In this document: one piece after another, positions 53,243 through 61,669 of the stretch
Numbering within the stretch: the stretch's first letter is position 1
Layout: each line of letters opens with the position of its first letter
Assembly: GCF_003574445.1 (NCBI RefSeq)
Contig: NZ_KZ984561.1
Span: 185,820-249,819, forward strand
DNA: 64,000 nucleotides
Source: Streptomyces sp. YIM 130001
GTDB taxonomy: Bacteria > Actinomycetota > Actinomycetes > Streptomycetales > Streptomycetaceae
Direction: 5' to 3'
Notes under the pieces: generated by a model
Told to the model about the DNA's origin: nothing
What the model saw: the letters and a program-made list of their open reading frames with translations, nothing else
Databases searched by the model: none
Program-made: the position numbers and the translations under genes

Positions 53243-53833
53243 ATGACCCTCTGCCTTGACGCCGCGGCCCAGGACCTCCTCTTCCGCGAGGCCCGCACCG
53301 CCAACACGTTCACCGACGAACCGGTGACCGACGAACAGATCCAGGCGATCCATGACCTGGTGAAGTACGGCCCCACGGCCTACAACCAGTCACCGCTGCG
53401 CATCACCCTGGTCCGCTCCCCCGAGGCCCGTACCCGCCTGGTCCGGCACATGTCGGGTGCCAACCAGTCCAAGACAGCCACCGCACCGCTGGTCGCGATC
53501 CTGTCGGCGGACAACGAGTTCCACGCCGAACTGCCGCGCCTGTTCCCGCACTTCCCCCAGGCGAAGGACGTCTTCTTCGCCGAGCGCCCGGCCCGCGAAC
53601 GCTCCGCCGGCCTCAACGCCGCACTGCAGGCCGCGTACTTCGTCATCGGCGTACGCGCCGCAGGCCTGGCCGCCGGCCCGATGACCGGAGCCGACTTCGC
53701 CGGCATCCAGAAGGAGTTCCTGGACGACGACCACACGCCGTTCGTCGTCATCAACATCGGCAGGCCGGGCGAGGACGCCTGGTTCCCGCGATCGCCGCGC
53801 CTCACCTACGAAGAGGTCTTCACGACGGTCTGA
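53243..53833 (+). CDS. Nitroreductase-family protein, RutE/HadB-like
   Basis: 196 aa FMN-dependent NAD(P)H oxidoreductase fold. Starts LFREARTANTFTDEPVTDEQI and continues DLVKYGPTAYNQSPLRI, the Asn/Ser loop that binds FMN in the malonic-semialdehyde-reductase (RutE) subgroup; the end VVINIGRPGEDAWFPRSPRL is also typical. In uracil catabolism RutE reduces malonic semialdehyde, but no rut genes are present, so here it may reduce a quinone, nitro or diazo group or remove reactive by-products. AGGA upstream of the ATG. Flanked by terminators on both sides, so it is its own unit. Confidence 0.85.
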   Translation: MTLCLDAAAQDLLFREARTANTFTDEPVTDEQIQAIHDLVKYGPTAYNQSPLRITLVRSPEARTRLVRHMSGANQSKTATAPLVAILSADNEFHAELPRLFPHFPQAKDVFFAERPARERSAGLNAALQAAYFVIGVRAAGLAAGPMTGADFAGIQKEFLDDDHTPFVVINIGRPGEDAWFPRSPRLTYEEVFTTV

Positions 53834-53852
53834 TCCCGCCGACGGTGGGCGA

Positions 53853-53890
53853 AGCCCCGATCCCAGGATGTCGTTCTGCGGACCGGGGCT
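53853..53890. terminator. Hairpin terminator after the nitroreductase
   Basis: AGCCCCGATCC / GGACCGGGGCT imperfect arms between convergent genes. Confidence 0.55.
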
Positions 53891-54021
53891 CTGTCAGTTC
53901 ATCTCCACGCGCGGCCGGCGAGGGGGCTCGGGCCCCGACTCCCCTGCGAGGGACCGCTCCTGCGGGGACCGGTGCCGGCGCTCGCTCAGCTCCTCGGACA
54001 CGCAGGCACGCAGTCAAGTCC

Positions 54022-54240
54022 TCAGACGCTCGGAGTACGCGTGCGGCGGCCCGGCGCACGGCCGCGGAGGCCGGAGTGTGGCGCCGCGGGCGCAGCTCCG
54101 CCTTCCGGGCCCTCCCAGAGCGCGTGGTAGTACACCAGGGGGCCGGCGACCGTGGCGCCGAAGGTGACAACGGCGCGCAGCAACGGTCGCCAGCAGCAGG
54201 CCGCGAGGAGTTGCCGGGCACTGCGCCGAGAGGCGTCCAT
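54022..54240 (-). CDS. Small single-TM protein, unknown
   Basis: 72 aa. Basic N-terminus (MDASRRSARQLLAACCWRP), one hydrophobic segment (LRAVVTFGATVAGPLVYYHAL), then a Pro/Arg-rich tail, so N-in topology is likely. GAGGG a few bases before the ATG. It follows the 46-residue peptide gene by 59 bp on the same strand. No family recognised. Reality depends on the neighbour; composition is acceptable for a small membrane protein, but the tail could be spurious. Confidence 0.42.
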   Translation of the reverse strand: MDASRRSARQLLAACCWRPLLRAVVTFGATVAGPLVYYHALWEGPEGGAAPAAPHSGLRGRAPGRRTRTPSV

Positions 54241-54299
54241 ACCGCCCTCTTCACCGTCGCTCGGCGTCGTGGGCCGAGCGGGCCGAGGGGCCGCGGCGG

Positions 54300-54440
54300 T
54301 CAGTCGATGCCCCTGACCAGATGCGGCTCCCAGGTCTCCTCCTCGTCGCTGCCGGCCAGGATCAGCGGGGGCGGGAACGACAGTGTCAGTTCGTCGAGTT
54401 CCTTGGCGGGGCCGGCGTCTGCCTCGGTGATGTCAAGCAC
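54300..54440 (-). CDS. 46-residue acidic peptide, possible precursor peptide
   Basis: Starts at a GTG five bases after a full AGGAGG, the best ribosome-binding site in this stretch. The product begins MLDITEADAGPAKELDEL, continues with a hydrophobic Pro-rich part (TLSFPPPLILAG) and ends in an acidic tail (SDEEETWEPHLVRGID). Leader-like acidic start followed by a distinct C-terminal part resembles ribosomal peptide precursors, but no YcaO, LanB/LanM, radical SAM or lasso cyclase gene was found in the window. It lies between the condensation-like gene and a small membrane protein on the same strand. No homologue recognised. It could also be a small regulatory or carrier-interacting protein. Confidence 0.5.
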   Translation of the reverse strand: MLDITEADAGPAKELDELTLSFPPPLILAGSDEEETWEPHLVRGID

Positions 54441-54657
54441 CTGGTCCTCCTGCTCGTACGGTCGACAGCAGTGGTCATCGGTGGTGCGCGGGTGCCCGGC
54501 CGACCGGGCCGGCGGCTCGTGGCGGTACCCCGCCGAGCACGGGTCGACGTGATCCGTGCCACATGACCACCATGGAGAACACCGCACGAAGGAGGGTCGA
54601 GCACCGCCTGACGTTCACTGGAGCGGCGGTGTCCGACGCGACCTCGGTGCGACGGGG

Positions 54658-54688
54658 CCCAACAGGCCGTTCCTGTCGCCCTGTTGGG
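54658..54688 (-). terminator. Hairpin terminator after the condensation-like gene
   Basis: CCCAACAGG / CCTGTTGGG, 9-bp arms, ~20 bp past the stop codon on the minus strand. It separates the large gene from the two small genes downstream. Confidence 0.65.
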
Positions 54689-54706
54689 GTCGTAGCGCTC
54701 GGTTCG

Positions 54707-57700
54707 TCAGTTGTCGGTGTCGAGGGCGTGGGGCAGGGCTTCGGCGAGTTGGTGGGAGCGTCGCTCGTCATCGGACGCCGCTCCGGCCACAAGGACCCGG
54801 GGAGGACGTCCACCGCCCGCGGCTACGCGCCGGGCGATGTCGTAGGCGAGGGCGCCCGCGCCGGAGAACCCGGCGAGGGCGAGCGGCCGGCCGATGCTGT
54901 GTGCGACGAGAGCCGACTGGGCCGCGCCGCCCGGGGCGGTGAGCACCAGCAGTTCCTCCGGGCCCGGGTAGGTGCGGGCCAGCAGGTCGTAGCAGGTGGC
55001 GGGGGCGCCGGGCGGGGGGATCAGGCAGATGGTGCCGGTGTCCTCCTGGGTGGCGGCGCGCAGCACGACCAGGGGTTTGTCGGCGGCCCGTGCGGGTGTC
55101 TCCGCCATCCGCGGCACCGCGCTGCCGTCCAGCAGGTGCAGTGCCTGCGCCACGAGCGTCGACTCGTCGGCACGCAGGGGCAGTTCACGCAGCAGCAGCA
55201 CGCTCTGGGCGAGCAGTTCGGCCGCGGCCTCGGCGTCGAGCAGCGCTCGGTCGTGCACTGCGGTCAGGACCAGTCCCCCGCCGGCGTCGTGGTGGGCGAT
55301 CAGCGCGACGGGCAGTCGCGACCGTGCCGGCAGGGTGCCGGGGAACTCGGCGCGGATGCCGTGCTGGGCGAGCTCGCTCTCCAGGCCCTTCACGGGGTGC
55401 GGCGGATCCTCGAAGACGATCACGGTGTCGGCGGGATCGTGGCGCGGGTCGGCGTCGTCGCGGGTCCACTCGCCGGGGAACCACTCGTAGGCGGCCATGT
55501 CGAGCGCGCGGTCCCGCAGGGTCCGCAGCAGGTTGTACAGGGTGTCGTCGGGGTCCACCTCGACGCCCATCGGCAGGGCGTTGCGCAGGGGTCCCGGCAT
55601 GCGGGCGACGCCGTCCAGCGGGATGCCGCGGCCGGGTACGGTCACGGCGAAGCAGACCGGCGCCGGGCCGTCGGTGCCGGTGGCGCGGTGGATGAGCAGT
55701 GCCCATACGCCTTGCAGCACGCTGCTCTCCGATACGCCCCACCCGGCGGCCCAGTGCACCAGGCGGGTGGTCTCGTCGGGTTCGAGGCGCAGGCGTGGCC
55801 TGCCGACGCCGGTGAGTCCGGTGGGTCCCGCGCCGCGGCCGGGACGGGAGGCCGCACTGTCGGGGGGCGCCGCACGGGTCCAGTACGCCTGGGCGGCCTG
55901 GGAGTCCTGGGCGGTGGTCCAGGCCACGTAGTCGCGCAGGTCCGGCCGTCGCTCGCCGCCGGCCAGCGTGCCGCCGGAGAGGTAGGCGCGGTGGAAGGCG
56001 CGTACGAGGAGGTGGGCGCTCCAGTTGTCGAGGAGCGCCTGGTGGTAGGTGAGCAGGATCCGGGTCGGCGTGGAGTCGGCACCGGGCGCGGGGCGATCGG
56101 GGTCCAGGACGGTGACCCGCAGGGCGCCGGGGCGGCGCAGGTCGAAACCGCGCAGCCGGTCGTCCTCGAGGAGCGTGGACAGTTCGTCCGCAGGGCAGGT
56201 GCGGTGGGTGATGTCGGGGACGACGTTGTCGTGCAGCAGAAGCAGCGCTTCGGGGCCGTCGGCGAACGCGGTGCGCAGCACGGTCTCGTGGTCGAAGACC
56301 GACTGCCAGGCCGCGGAGAACCGGGCGGGCTCGAGAGGGCCGTGCCAGAACCACAGGAGCTGTTCGACGTGGCGTCCGGTGCCGGGCCGTGCGTCGCCGC
56401 TGCGGTGGAGGGACGCCTGTTGTTCGGTGGCCGGGAAGGCGGTCAGCAGCCCGGCCGGCGCCTCTGCCAGGTCGACCATCAACTCCATGAAGATCCGGGC
56501 GAGTTCGGCTACGGACTCCTCGGTGAGACGCGCCTCGGCCGCGCGGTCGAGGCGGACGTCGAGGCGGCCCTCGACGAGCCTGGCTCGCACCTCCAGATCG
56601 GGCGGTCTGCCGGTGGTGTGCGTCCTGTCGAGCGTGACGGAGTCGGGCAGGGGTTCGACGGTGCCGGCCAGTTCCGCGAGGTCGAGGCTGATGGCGGCAG
56701 GTGTCACTTCGCGCAGGGCGTGGCGCAGCAGTGGGTCCGGGCTCCACTCGCGGCAGGCGCCGAACCCCGCACCGCTCCCGGCTTTGCCGGTGGCTGCGGC
56801 GAGGGCGCCCGCGAGGACGAGGAGTCGCTCGAGGGGCGGGGCGCCGGAGGCGACGGTGAGATGGACCGGATAGGGGTCGTCGAAGCGTCCGACCAGGTCG
56901 CGCAGGTCACGTCGCAGGGTCCGCGGATCGCTGCGTACGTCGAAGACGGCTTCGCTCGTGCCCTGCCACTGGGCGAGCGCGAGGGCGAAGGCTCCGGTCA
57001 TCACCTGCTCGGCGGTGAGCGCCAGTCGCCTGGCCAGGTCGCCGAGGAGCAGGTCGGCGGAGCCTTCGCCGAGGACGAAGGCGGTGTGCTGCCGGTCGTC
57101 CGCGGCGCGCGCTGTGTCCGCGCCGGACGTGGGCGGGCTGCTCGCGTGGCCCGTCGTCGCGACGCCGTCAACCGGCCGTCGGGGGGCGGATGCGCGGGCT
57201 CTGCGTTCGGCGACGTGGCGCCAGTGCCGGGTCTCGGCGGGGTCGCGCGCTGCGCGCCGCAGCTCGGCCAGCCGGCGTGCGGCGAGCTCCCTTGCGCTGT
57301 GCAGTCGAGGCGGCGTCGTGTCGCCGGCCGCGCGCAGTGCGTCGGCCAGGTCCGCGGTGAGGGTGTGCCAGGAAGCCCGGTCGACGGCGGCCTCGTGGAC
57401 GATGAGGGCGAGCCGCGCGGCACCTCGGCCGGGGCCGCGGTCATGGGCGAGCAGACCGCGCACCAGGGGGCCGGCGGCGGCGTCCAGAGGGCGGCCGGCG
57501 TGCAGCAGTGCCTCGGCGAAGCCGGACTCGTCGGTGAACTCGCTCTCGGCCAGCAGGTCCTGGCGTTCGGCAGAGCTCTCCCGAGCCGGCTGCGGGGTGC
57601 CGTCGCGTGGGCGGTCGTGGAAGGCTCCGCTCAGGTGCGGATGGGCTTCCACCAGGGCCTGTAGCGCCCCGTGCACCGCGTCACGGTCCAGGGAGCGTGG

Positions 57701-58075
57701 CACGTCGAGTACCGCCGCCTCGAATCCATGCGCGGCACCCGGCGTGCGGGCGGCGCGACGGACACAGGGCAGCAGTCCGGTGTAGGACGGCAGGTCGGTG
57801 AGGCGGTCGGCCAGCCGTCCGGCCAGGTCGGCGAGGCCGGGTTCCTCCGTCGCGGGCAGGTGCAGGAGGTGGTGGCCGAAGGCGGTCTGCGACACCACGT
57901 GCGGCTGTTCGGGGCCGGGGGCCCCGGTGTTGAGGTCGCCGATGGCGCCGTCCAGGACGGCAGGGTCGTACGGCCCGTGCAGGACGAGGTCCCACGGACG
58001 GGTGTAGGGCGGCGGCCCGGGGTCGATGACGACACAGAAGGACTCGCGTGAGAAGCGGTTCTCGGTCATGGGCAT
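54707..58075 (-). CDS. Stand-alone NRPS-condensation-like didomain protein with degenerate catalytic motifs and a vestigial thioesterase tail
   Basis: About 1122 aa (start at 58075 or 58069; no clear ribosome-binding site). Two C-domain-like regions can be traced. The usual HHxxxDG motif reads HEAAVDR in the first (His227, Glu228, Asp232) and HQALLDN in the second (His678, Gln679, Asp683), so the catalytic second His is gone in both. The last ~110 residues resemble the start of a thioesterase domain, but the nucleophile elbow is GFSGAG (Ser1071) and the protein ends ~50 residues later, before an Asp/His could follow. No adenylation or carrier domain is present. Such a protein is unlikely to make peptide bonds by the normal route; scaffolding or non-canonical esterification are possible. 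Confidence 0.8.
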   Translation of the reverse strand: MPMTENRFSRESFCVVIDPGPPPYTRPWDLVLHGPYDPAVLDGAIGDLNTGAPGPEQPHVVSQTAFGHHLLHLPATEEPGLADLAGRLADRLTDLPSYTGLLPCVRRAARTPGAAHGFEAAVLDVPRSLDRDAVHGALQALVEAHPHLSGAFHDRPRDGTPQPARESSAERQDLLAESEFTDESGFAEALLHAGRPLDAAAGPLVRGLLAHDRGPGRGAARLALIVHEAAVDRASWHTLTADLADALRAAGDTTPPRLHSARELAARRLAELRRAARDPAETRHWRHVAERRARASAPRRPVDGVATTGHASSPPTSGADTARAADDRQHTAFVLGEGSADLLLGDLARRLALTAEQVMTGAFALALAQWQGTSEAVFDVRSDPRTLRRDLRDLVGRFDDPYPVHLTVASGAPPLERLLVLAGALAAATGKAGSGAGFGACREWSPDPLLRHALREVTPAAISLDLAELAGTVEPLPDSVTLDRTHTTGRPPDLEVRARLVEGRLDVRLDRAAEARLTEESVAELARIFMELMVDLAEAPAGLLTAFPATEQQASLHRSGDARPGTGRHVEQLLWFWHGPLEPARFSAAWQSVFDHETVLRTAFADGPEALLLLHDNVVPDITHRTCPADELSTLLEDDRLRGFDLRRPGALRVTVLDPDRPAPGADSTPTRILLTYHQALLDNWSAHLLVRAFHRAYLSGGTLAGGERRPDLRDYVAWTTAQDSQAAQAYWTRAAPPDSAASRPGRGAGPTGLTGVGRPRLRLEPDETTRLVHWAAGWGVSESSVLQGVWALLIHRATGTDGPAPVCFAVTVPGRGIPLDGVARMPGPLRNALPMGVEVDPDDTLYNLLRTLRDRALDMAAYEWFPGEWTRDDADPRHDPADTVIVFEDPPHPVKGLESELAQHGIRAEFPGTLPARSRLPVALIAHHDAGGGLVLTAVHDRALLDAEAAAELLAQSVLLLRELPLRADESTLVAQALHLLDGSAVPRMAETPARAADKPLVVLRAATQEDTGTICLIPPPGAPATCYDLLARTYPGPEELLVLTAPGGAAQSALVAHSIGRPLALAGFSGAGALAYDIARRVAAGGGRPPRVLVAGAASDDERRSHQLAEALPHALDTDN

Positions 58076-58470
58076 GCGGGTGCTCGGTCCATGGCCAGGC
58101 ACCAGGCCCCCTCGCTCCTTCCTCGCAGAGCCGGGCGGGAGCGAATGCCGTACGTGTGCAGCGCGCCGTCGCGGTATCCGTTCGCCGCGTGTTGTGCGAT
58201 GTGTCCCATGACGGCCTCTCACCTGCCTTTCCGTCACGCCGTTGTCAGGCGAACGACGCTACTGGCAGCAGGGGGGCCGCGTCCGTTTTCGCGAGCCGGG
58301 GTGCAGCGGGGCCCGAGCGGAGTCCTAGTTGTGTCCGGAAAGTCCTGTGCGGTGCTCGCGGTGTCCGGTGCGTGCGCCCGGTGCGCCGGCCGGAAGCCCT
58401 CGTACTGGATGTACTCGGGCTTTCGTCCGGTGCGGCGAGTGGGCCCCCGGCCGGAGGCGGGCGGAGTGCC
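58076..58470. other. Region between the condensation-like gene and the MFS remnant
   Basis: 395 bp. Holds the promoter side of the condensation-like gene. The 9-bp unit GTGAGTGCC repeated at its right edge marks the start of the MFS remnant. No complete gene. Confidence 0.4.
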
Positions 58471-59265
58471 GTGAGTGCCGTGAGTGCCGTGCAGGCGCTC
58501 ACCGAGGGCCACGCCCACGGATGGCCACTGTGGTGCTTCGTCATGCTCGCCGCCGGCGTCCTTGTCCTCGTCGTCTTCCTGCGTCACCAGCGGCGCAGGC
58601 AGGACAACGCCCCGCTGGTGCCCCTGTCCCTCTTCCGGATCAGGCAGTTCTCCGGGGGCATGACCGCGGACCTGATGCACGGCCTGCTGTGCGGCCTGTT
58701 CTTCATGACCTGGACGCTGTACCTGCAGCGCGGACTGGACATGAGTCCGCTCGAGGCGGCCGTGGCCTTCGTGCTGCTCTCCGTGGGAGAACTGGGCGGC
58801 GCGACCATCGCCGCGAAGACCTCCGGACGTTTCGCCCGCCGTCTGCCGCAGGCCGGAGCCCTCACCGCGACCGCTGCGATGGTCGCCTACGGGCTCCAGA
58901 TCGGCAGCCACCAGGCCGACCTGACCCTGCTGGCGATGACCGCTCCGGTGGTGCTGATCGGCTTCGGACTGGGCATGGTCTCCGGCCCGCTCGCCGACCT
59001 GTCGCTGGCCAGGGTCCCGCACGAGGACGCAGGCTCGGCCTCGGGCTTGTTCAACACCGCCATTCACCTGGGCATCGCGCTGGGCACCGCGCTCACCGCC
59101 GTGGTGTTCTTCGCCATCACCGGCGGCTCCCCCGACGCCGCGGTCAACCGCGACGCGTTCGTCACCGTGCTGTGCTGGGTCGGCGGCCTCCTCGCCCTGA
59201 TGTGGGCCCTGATGTTCTGCCTGCCCAAACAGGCCGACAACCAGGCCGACAACCAGGCCAGCTGA
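58471..59265 (+). pseudogene. C-terminal half of a DHA2-type MFS exporter
   Basis: 264 aa reading from a GTG. It corresponds to about TM 7-14 of a 14-TM pump: EGHAHGWPLWCFVML, then FRIRQFSGGMTADLMHG, VLIGFGLGMVSGPLADLSLARVPHEDAGSASGLFNTA and the closing TMs. TM1-6 with motifs D1 and A are missing, and upstream sequence is non-coding and repeat-like (GTGAGTGCC tandem). It is best read as the remnant of a 5' deletion, though the remaining frame is intact and a strong terminator follows, so a small membrane protein might still be made. Confidence 0.7.
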
Positions 59266-59271
59266 GCCACC

Positions 59272-59307
59272 CCCAGGTCCCGGCCGGCACATCGGCCGGG
59301 ACCTGGG
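59272..59307 (+). terminator. Strong terminator after the MFS remnant
   Basis: Perfect 15-bp arms CCCAGGTCCCGGCCG / CGGCCGGGACCTGGG with a 6-nt loop, 7 bp after the stop codon. Confidence 0.85.
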
Positions 59308-59563
59308 CCCTCAACCCTCCTCGCAGCTTGGGAACCCGGTAATGGCACCGGACCCGTGATGGCCGCGACATCTGCCCCGCCTGCTGGATGAAAGAACGAC
59401 GATGATCGCCAACTGACACGCGACTCGCGCCCAGGTTCGGGGCGTCGAGTGCTCAGTGTTCGCGAACTCAGGCGCTTTCGTGAACGGCCATACGGGAGCG
59501 GCCTGTCGGCACGCGGTCGCGTTCGCCTCCACGGGCGGGCGCGACCTCGTGCGGTCGGGCGGC

Positions 59564-60517
59564 TTACAGCATGCGGACGGCGGTCTCCGCGTGGCGGCGA
59601 GCGAGGTCGAGCAGTGTCCGGCTCTCCCCGCCGAGGTCGTCGCGCACCTGCCGGCGCAGCGCCGCGAGGCTTCCGTGCTCGTGGCGTGCGTGGCGGGCGT
59701 GTTCCTCGTCGAGCAGGACGCGCTGGTGCGAGGTCACGGTCACGCCCGTTTCGTCCGGGACGACGGACCACTCGCCGGCGCGGGCGGACAACAGCGGTCC
59801 GGGCGTGGTGTGTTTGTGCACGATGCGCCCGGCGTGCGGGAAGCAGATGCGCACCGCCTCCGTCGTGTACGGGCCGCCCGGACAAAGGATCTGCGAGGTC
59901 AGCTCCTGGATACCGGGGGTGTCCTCCGTCAGGTCGGTCCGTGCGATGTGCGGCACGTGCTCGGGCCAGTCACCCGCCCGGTACAACAGGTCGTAGGCCA
60001 GCTCGGCCGGGCCGTTGATGCGTACCGAGTCCTCGAAGGTGAGCATCAAGTCGTCGAGCCGGTACCAGAGTTCGGCGAAGTCCTTGATGTCGCCGAGCTG
60101 CGTGCGGGTGTGCCGTTCGGTGGCGAGCCGGGCCCACTCGGCGGACTCCGGCTGGTCGTCGACGACGCTGTAGTCGTAGTAGACGTTCAGTGTGCTGTTC
60201 CGCGGTCCGTCGGGGTACACGTTGAGCGTTCCGCCCAGCGAGCGTATGGGCGGTGCGGGCAGTTCCTGCCAGAACTGGACCCGTCTCGCGAGCGGGTCGA
60301 GGTGGCGGTAGGCGATCCAGGACTTGAGCTGGCCGCCGAGCTGCGACCACATGCGCAGGCGCTCGCGCTCACCGTCGAACTCCAGCTGCTCCACATGGAT
60401 CATGGTGGAGAAATAGAGGGGCCATTTGTCTGCGTCGGCGATCAGCGCGTAGACCACTCCCGCGGGAGCGTCCACCTTCACGCTGCGTGTCGCCCCGTTT
60501 GCACGCGCCTCAGACAC
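59564..60517 (-). CDS. Didomain polyketide aromatase/cyclase (SRPBCC fold)
   Basis: 317 aa with two START/SRPBCC domains. The first is about residues 1-150 (VKVDAPAGVVYALIADADKW, FWQELPAPPIRSLGGTLNVY); the second starts around 165 (FEDSVRINGPAELAYDLLYRAGDWPEHVPHI). It ends in a helix with LLDLARRHAETAVRML. This is the size and layout of didomain aromatase/cyclases of type II PKS systems (ActVII type), which fold and dehydrate carrier-bound poly-beta-ketones. No ketosynthase alpha/beta or ACP gene is present in the window, so its substrate is unclear; it may act on the THN pathway or be borrowed. GTG with GAGAGG upstream. Confidence 0.85.
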   Translation of the reverse strand: MSEARANGATRSVKVDAPAGVVYALIADADKWPLYFSTMIHVEQLEFDGERERLRMWSQLGGQLKSWIAYRHLDPLARRVQFWQELPAPPIRSLGGTLNVYPDGPRNSTLNVYYDYSVVDDQPESAEWARLATERHTRTQLGDIKDFAELWYRLDDLMLTFEDSVRINGPAELAYDLLYRAGDWPEHVPHIARTDLTEDTPGIQELTSQILCPGGPYTTEAVRICFPHAGRIVHKHTTPGPLLSARAGEWSVVPDETGVTVTSHQRVLLDEEHARHARHEHGSLAALRRQVRDDLGGESRTLLDLARRHAETAVRML

Positions 60518-60672
60518 CTGCGCACCTCTCTTTCTTCTCTCGGACACCGGCGGGTCGGGGTGGACGGCGTTGCACACAGCTGCCCGGCGGCGGTGCCCCG
60601 AGGGGCGTCCGCGCCGGAGCAGGTGGTTCACGGCTCTTGCGTGCGGCACTTCGGCTCTCGCGCCGTCCTTGT

Positions 60673-60683
60673 GGGGGGGGGGG
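60673..60683. repeat. Homopolymer run of 11 G
   Basis: Lies in the 193-bp gap between the aromatase/cyclase and thioesterase genes. It may slip in replication or be a length error; no coding effect. Confidence 0.75.
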
Positions 60684-60710
60684 AATCGGGCGGGTGCGCC
60701 GCCCGTGGGT

Positions 60711-61457
60711 TCAGCCGACCGGGACGGGCTGGGCCTCGACCCGGCGTACGACCCGGCAGGCGCGGCCCAGGAGGCGGGGCAGCTCGTGGCTCCCCGAGAA
60801 GAAGTGCCGGCCGGGGACGGTGCGCGAGTGGATCGGGCCCTGCGTCCAGGCCTGCCAGTCTCCGGTGGCGGAGTCCCTCGCCAGCGGGTTCTCCTGCGAG
60901 GAGATGACCAGCAGCGGTGTCCGTAAGGGGCCTGCGGGTGACGGCCTGCCGAGGGCCGCGTGCAGCGACTCGGCGAGTTCCATGTCGGCCCGGATGACCG
61001 GTAGCGCGGCGCGCAGCCAGACGCCCTCGTCACTGGTGAGGGGAACGCCGCCGCGGGAACTGAGCCGCTGCAGCAGTTCGTCGTCCGTGGCTCCGCGGGT
61101 GTCGGGCAGGTCCGCGGGGGCGGGCGGCGGCGGCCAGGCGGCGACCGCGAGCAGCGCGGGGCCGGGAAGTCCTGCCTCGTGCAGAGCTCGGGTCACGCAG
61201 AGCGCGACCATCGCACCGAGTCCGTGGCCGTAGAGCACATACGGCTCCCGGCCCACGTCGGTGAAGTGCGGCAGTAGATCGGCGATCAGTGCCTCGTGCG
61301 TCGTCACCCGCGGCTCGCCGGGGCGTCGTTCACCGCCCGGCAGCAGGACCGGTACGGGTACCACGCCCGGGCCCACGTCGACGGTCCAGTTCTGGAACGG
61401 AGAAGCGCCTCCGGAGTGCGCGAAGCAGTGCAGCCGCACGGGCCGGTCGTCCGCCAT
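60711..61457 (-). CDS. Type II thioesterase homologue lacking the nucleophile serine
   Basis: 248 aa alpha/beta-hydrolase of the NRPS/PKS type II thioesterase family: LHCFAHSGGASPFQNW near the start, PGGERRPGEP, and the late His in GRHFFSGSHE. The nucleophile elbow GHSMG of the family reads GHGLG (Gly79 in place of Ser; the DNA is GGC CAC GGA CTC GGT), so hydrolysis by the usual mechanism is not possible. Neighbouring the condensation-like protein with lost histidines, this fits a group of inactive relatives. GAGGAGG precedes the ATG. Confidence 0.85.
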   Translation of the reverse strand: MADDRPVRLHCFAHSGGASPFQNWTVDVGPGVVPVPVLLPGGERRPGEPRVTTHEALIADLLPHFTDVGREPYVLYGHGLGAMVALCVTRALHEAGLPGPALLAVAAWPPPPAPADLPDTRGATDDELLQRLSSRGGVPLTSDEGVWLRAALPVIRADMELAESLHAALGRPSPAGPLRTPLLVISSQENPLARDSATGDWQAWTQGPIHSRTVPGRHFFSGSHELPRLLGRACRVVRRVEAQPVPVG

Positions 61458-61669
61458 GGCAACCTCCTCGAATCAGCCCGTGGAACTGTGGGCAGAGTCC
61501 GAGGATGACCGAACCGCCTGGATTGTCACTCAAGGATGGACTGAGAACGACGTGAGGCTGAACGAGCGGGGTGCGGACCGCGTCCCGCGTGTGCCACGAG
61601 CCGCGGCCGGCTCCCCCGCTCGCACGCTAGGACACGGCTTGGTGCCCGAGCGCCTCTTCCTTCGGTTCC

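Noticed and set aside
54563..57664. 1033-codon plus-strand frame opposite the condensation-like gene
   Set aside because: Gly/Gln/Val-rich antisense shadow; the minus strand has recognisable condensation-domain blocks.
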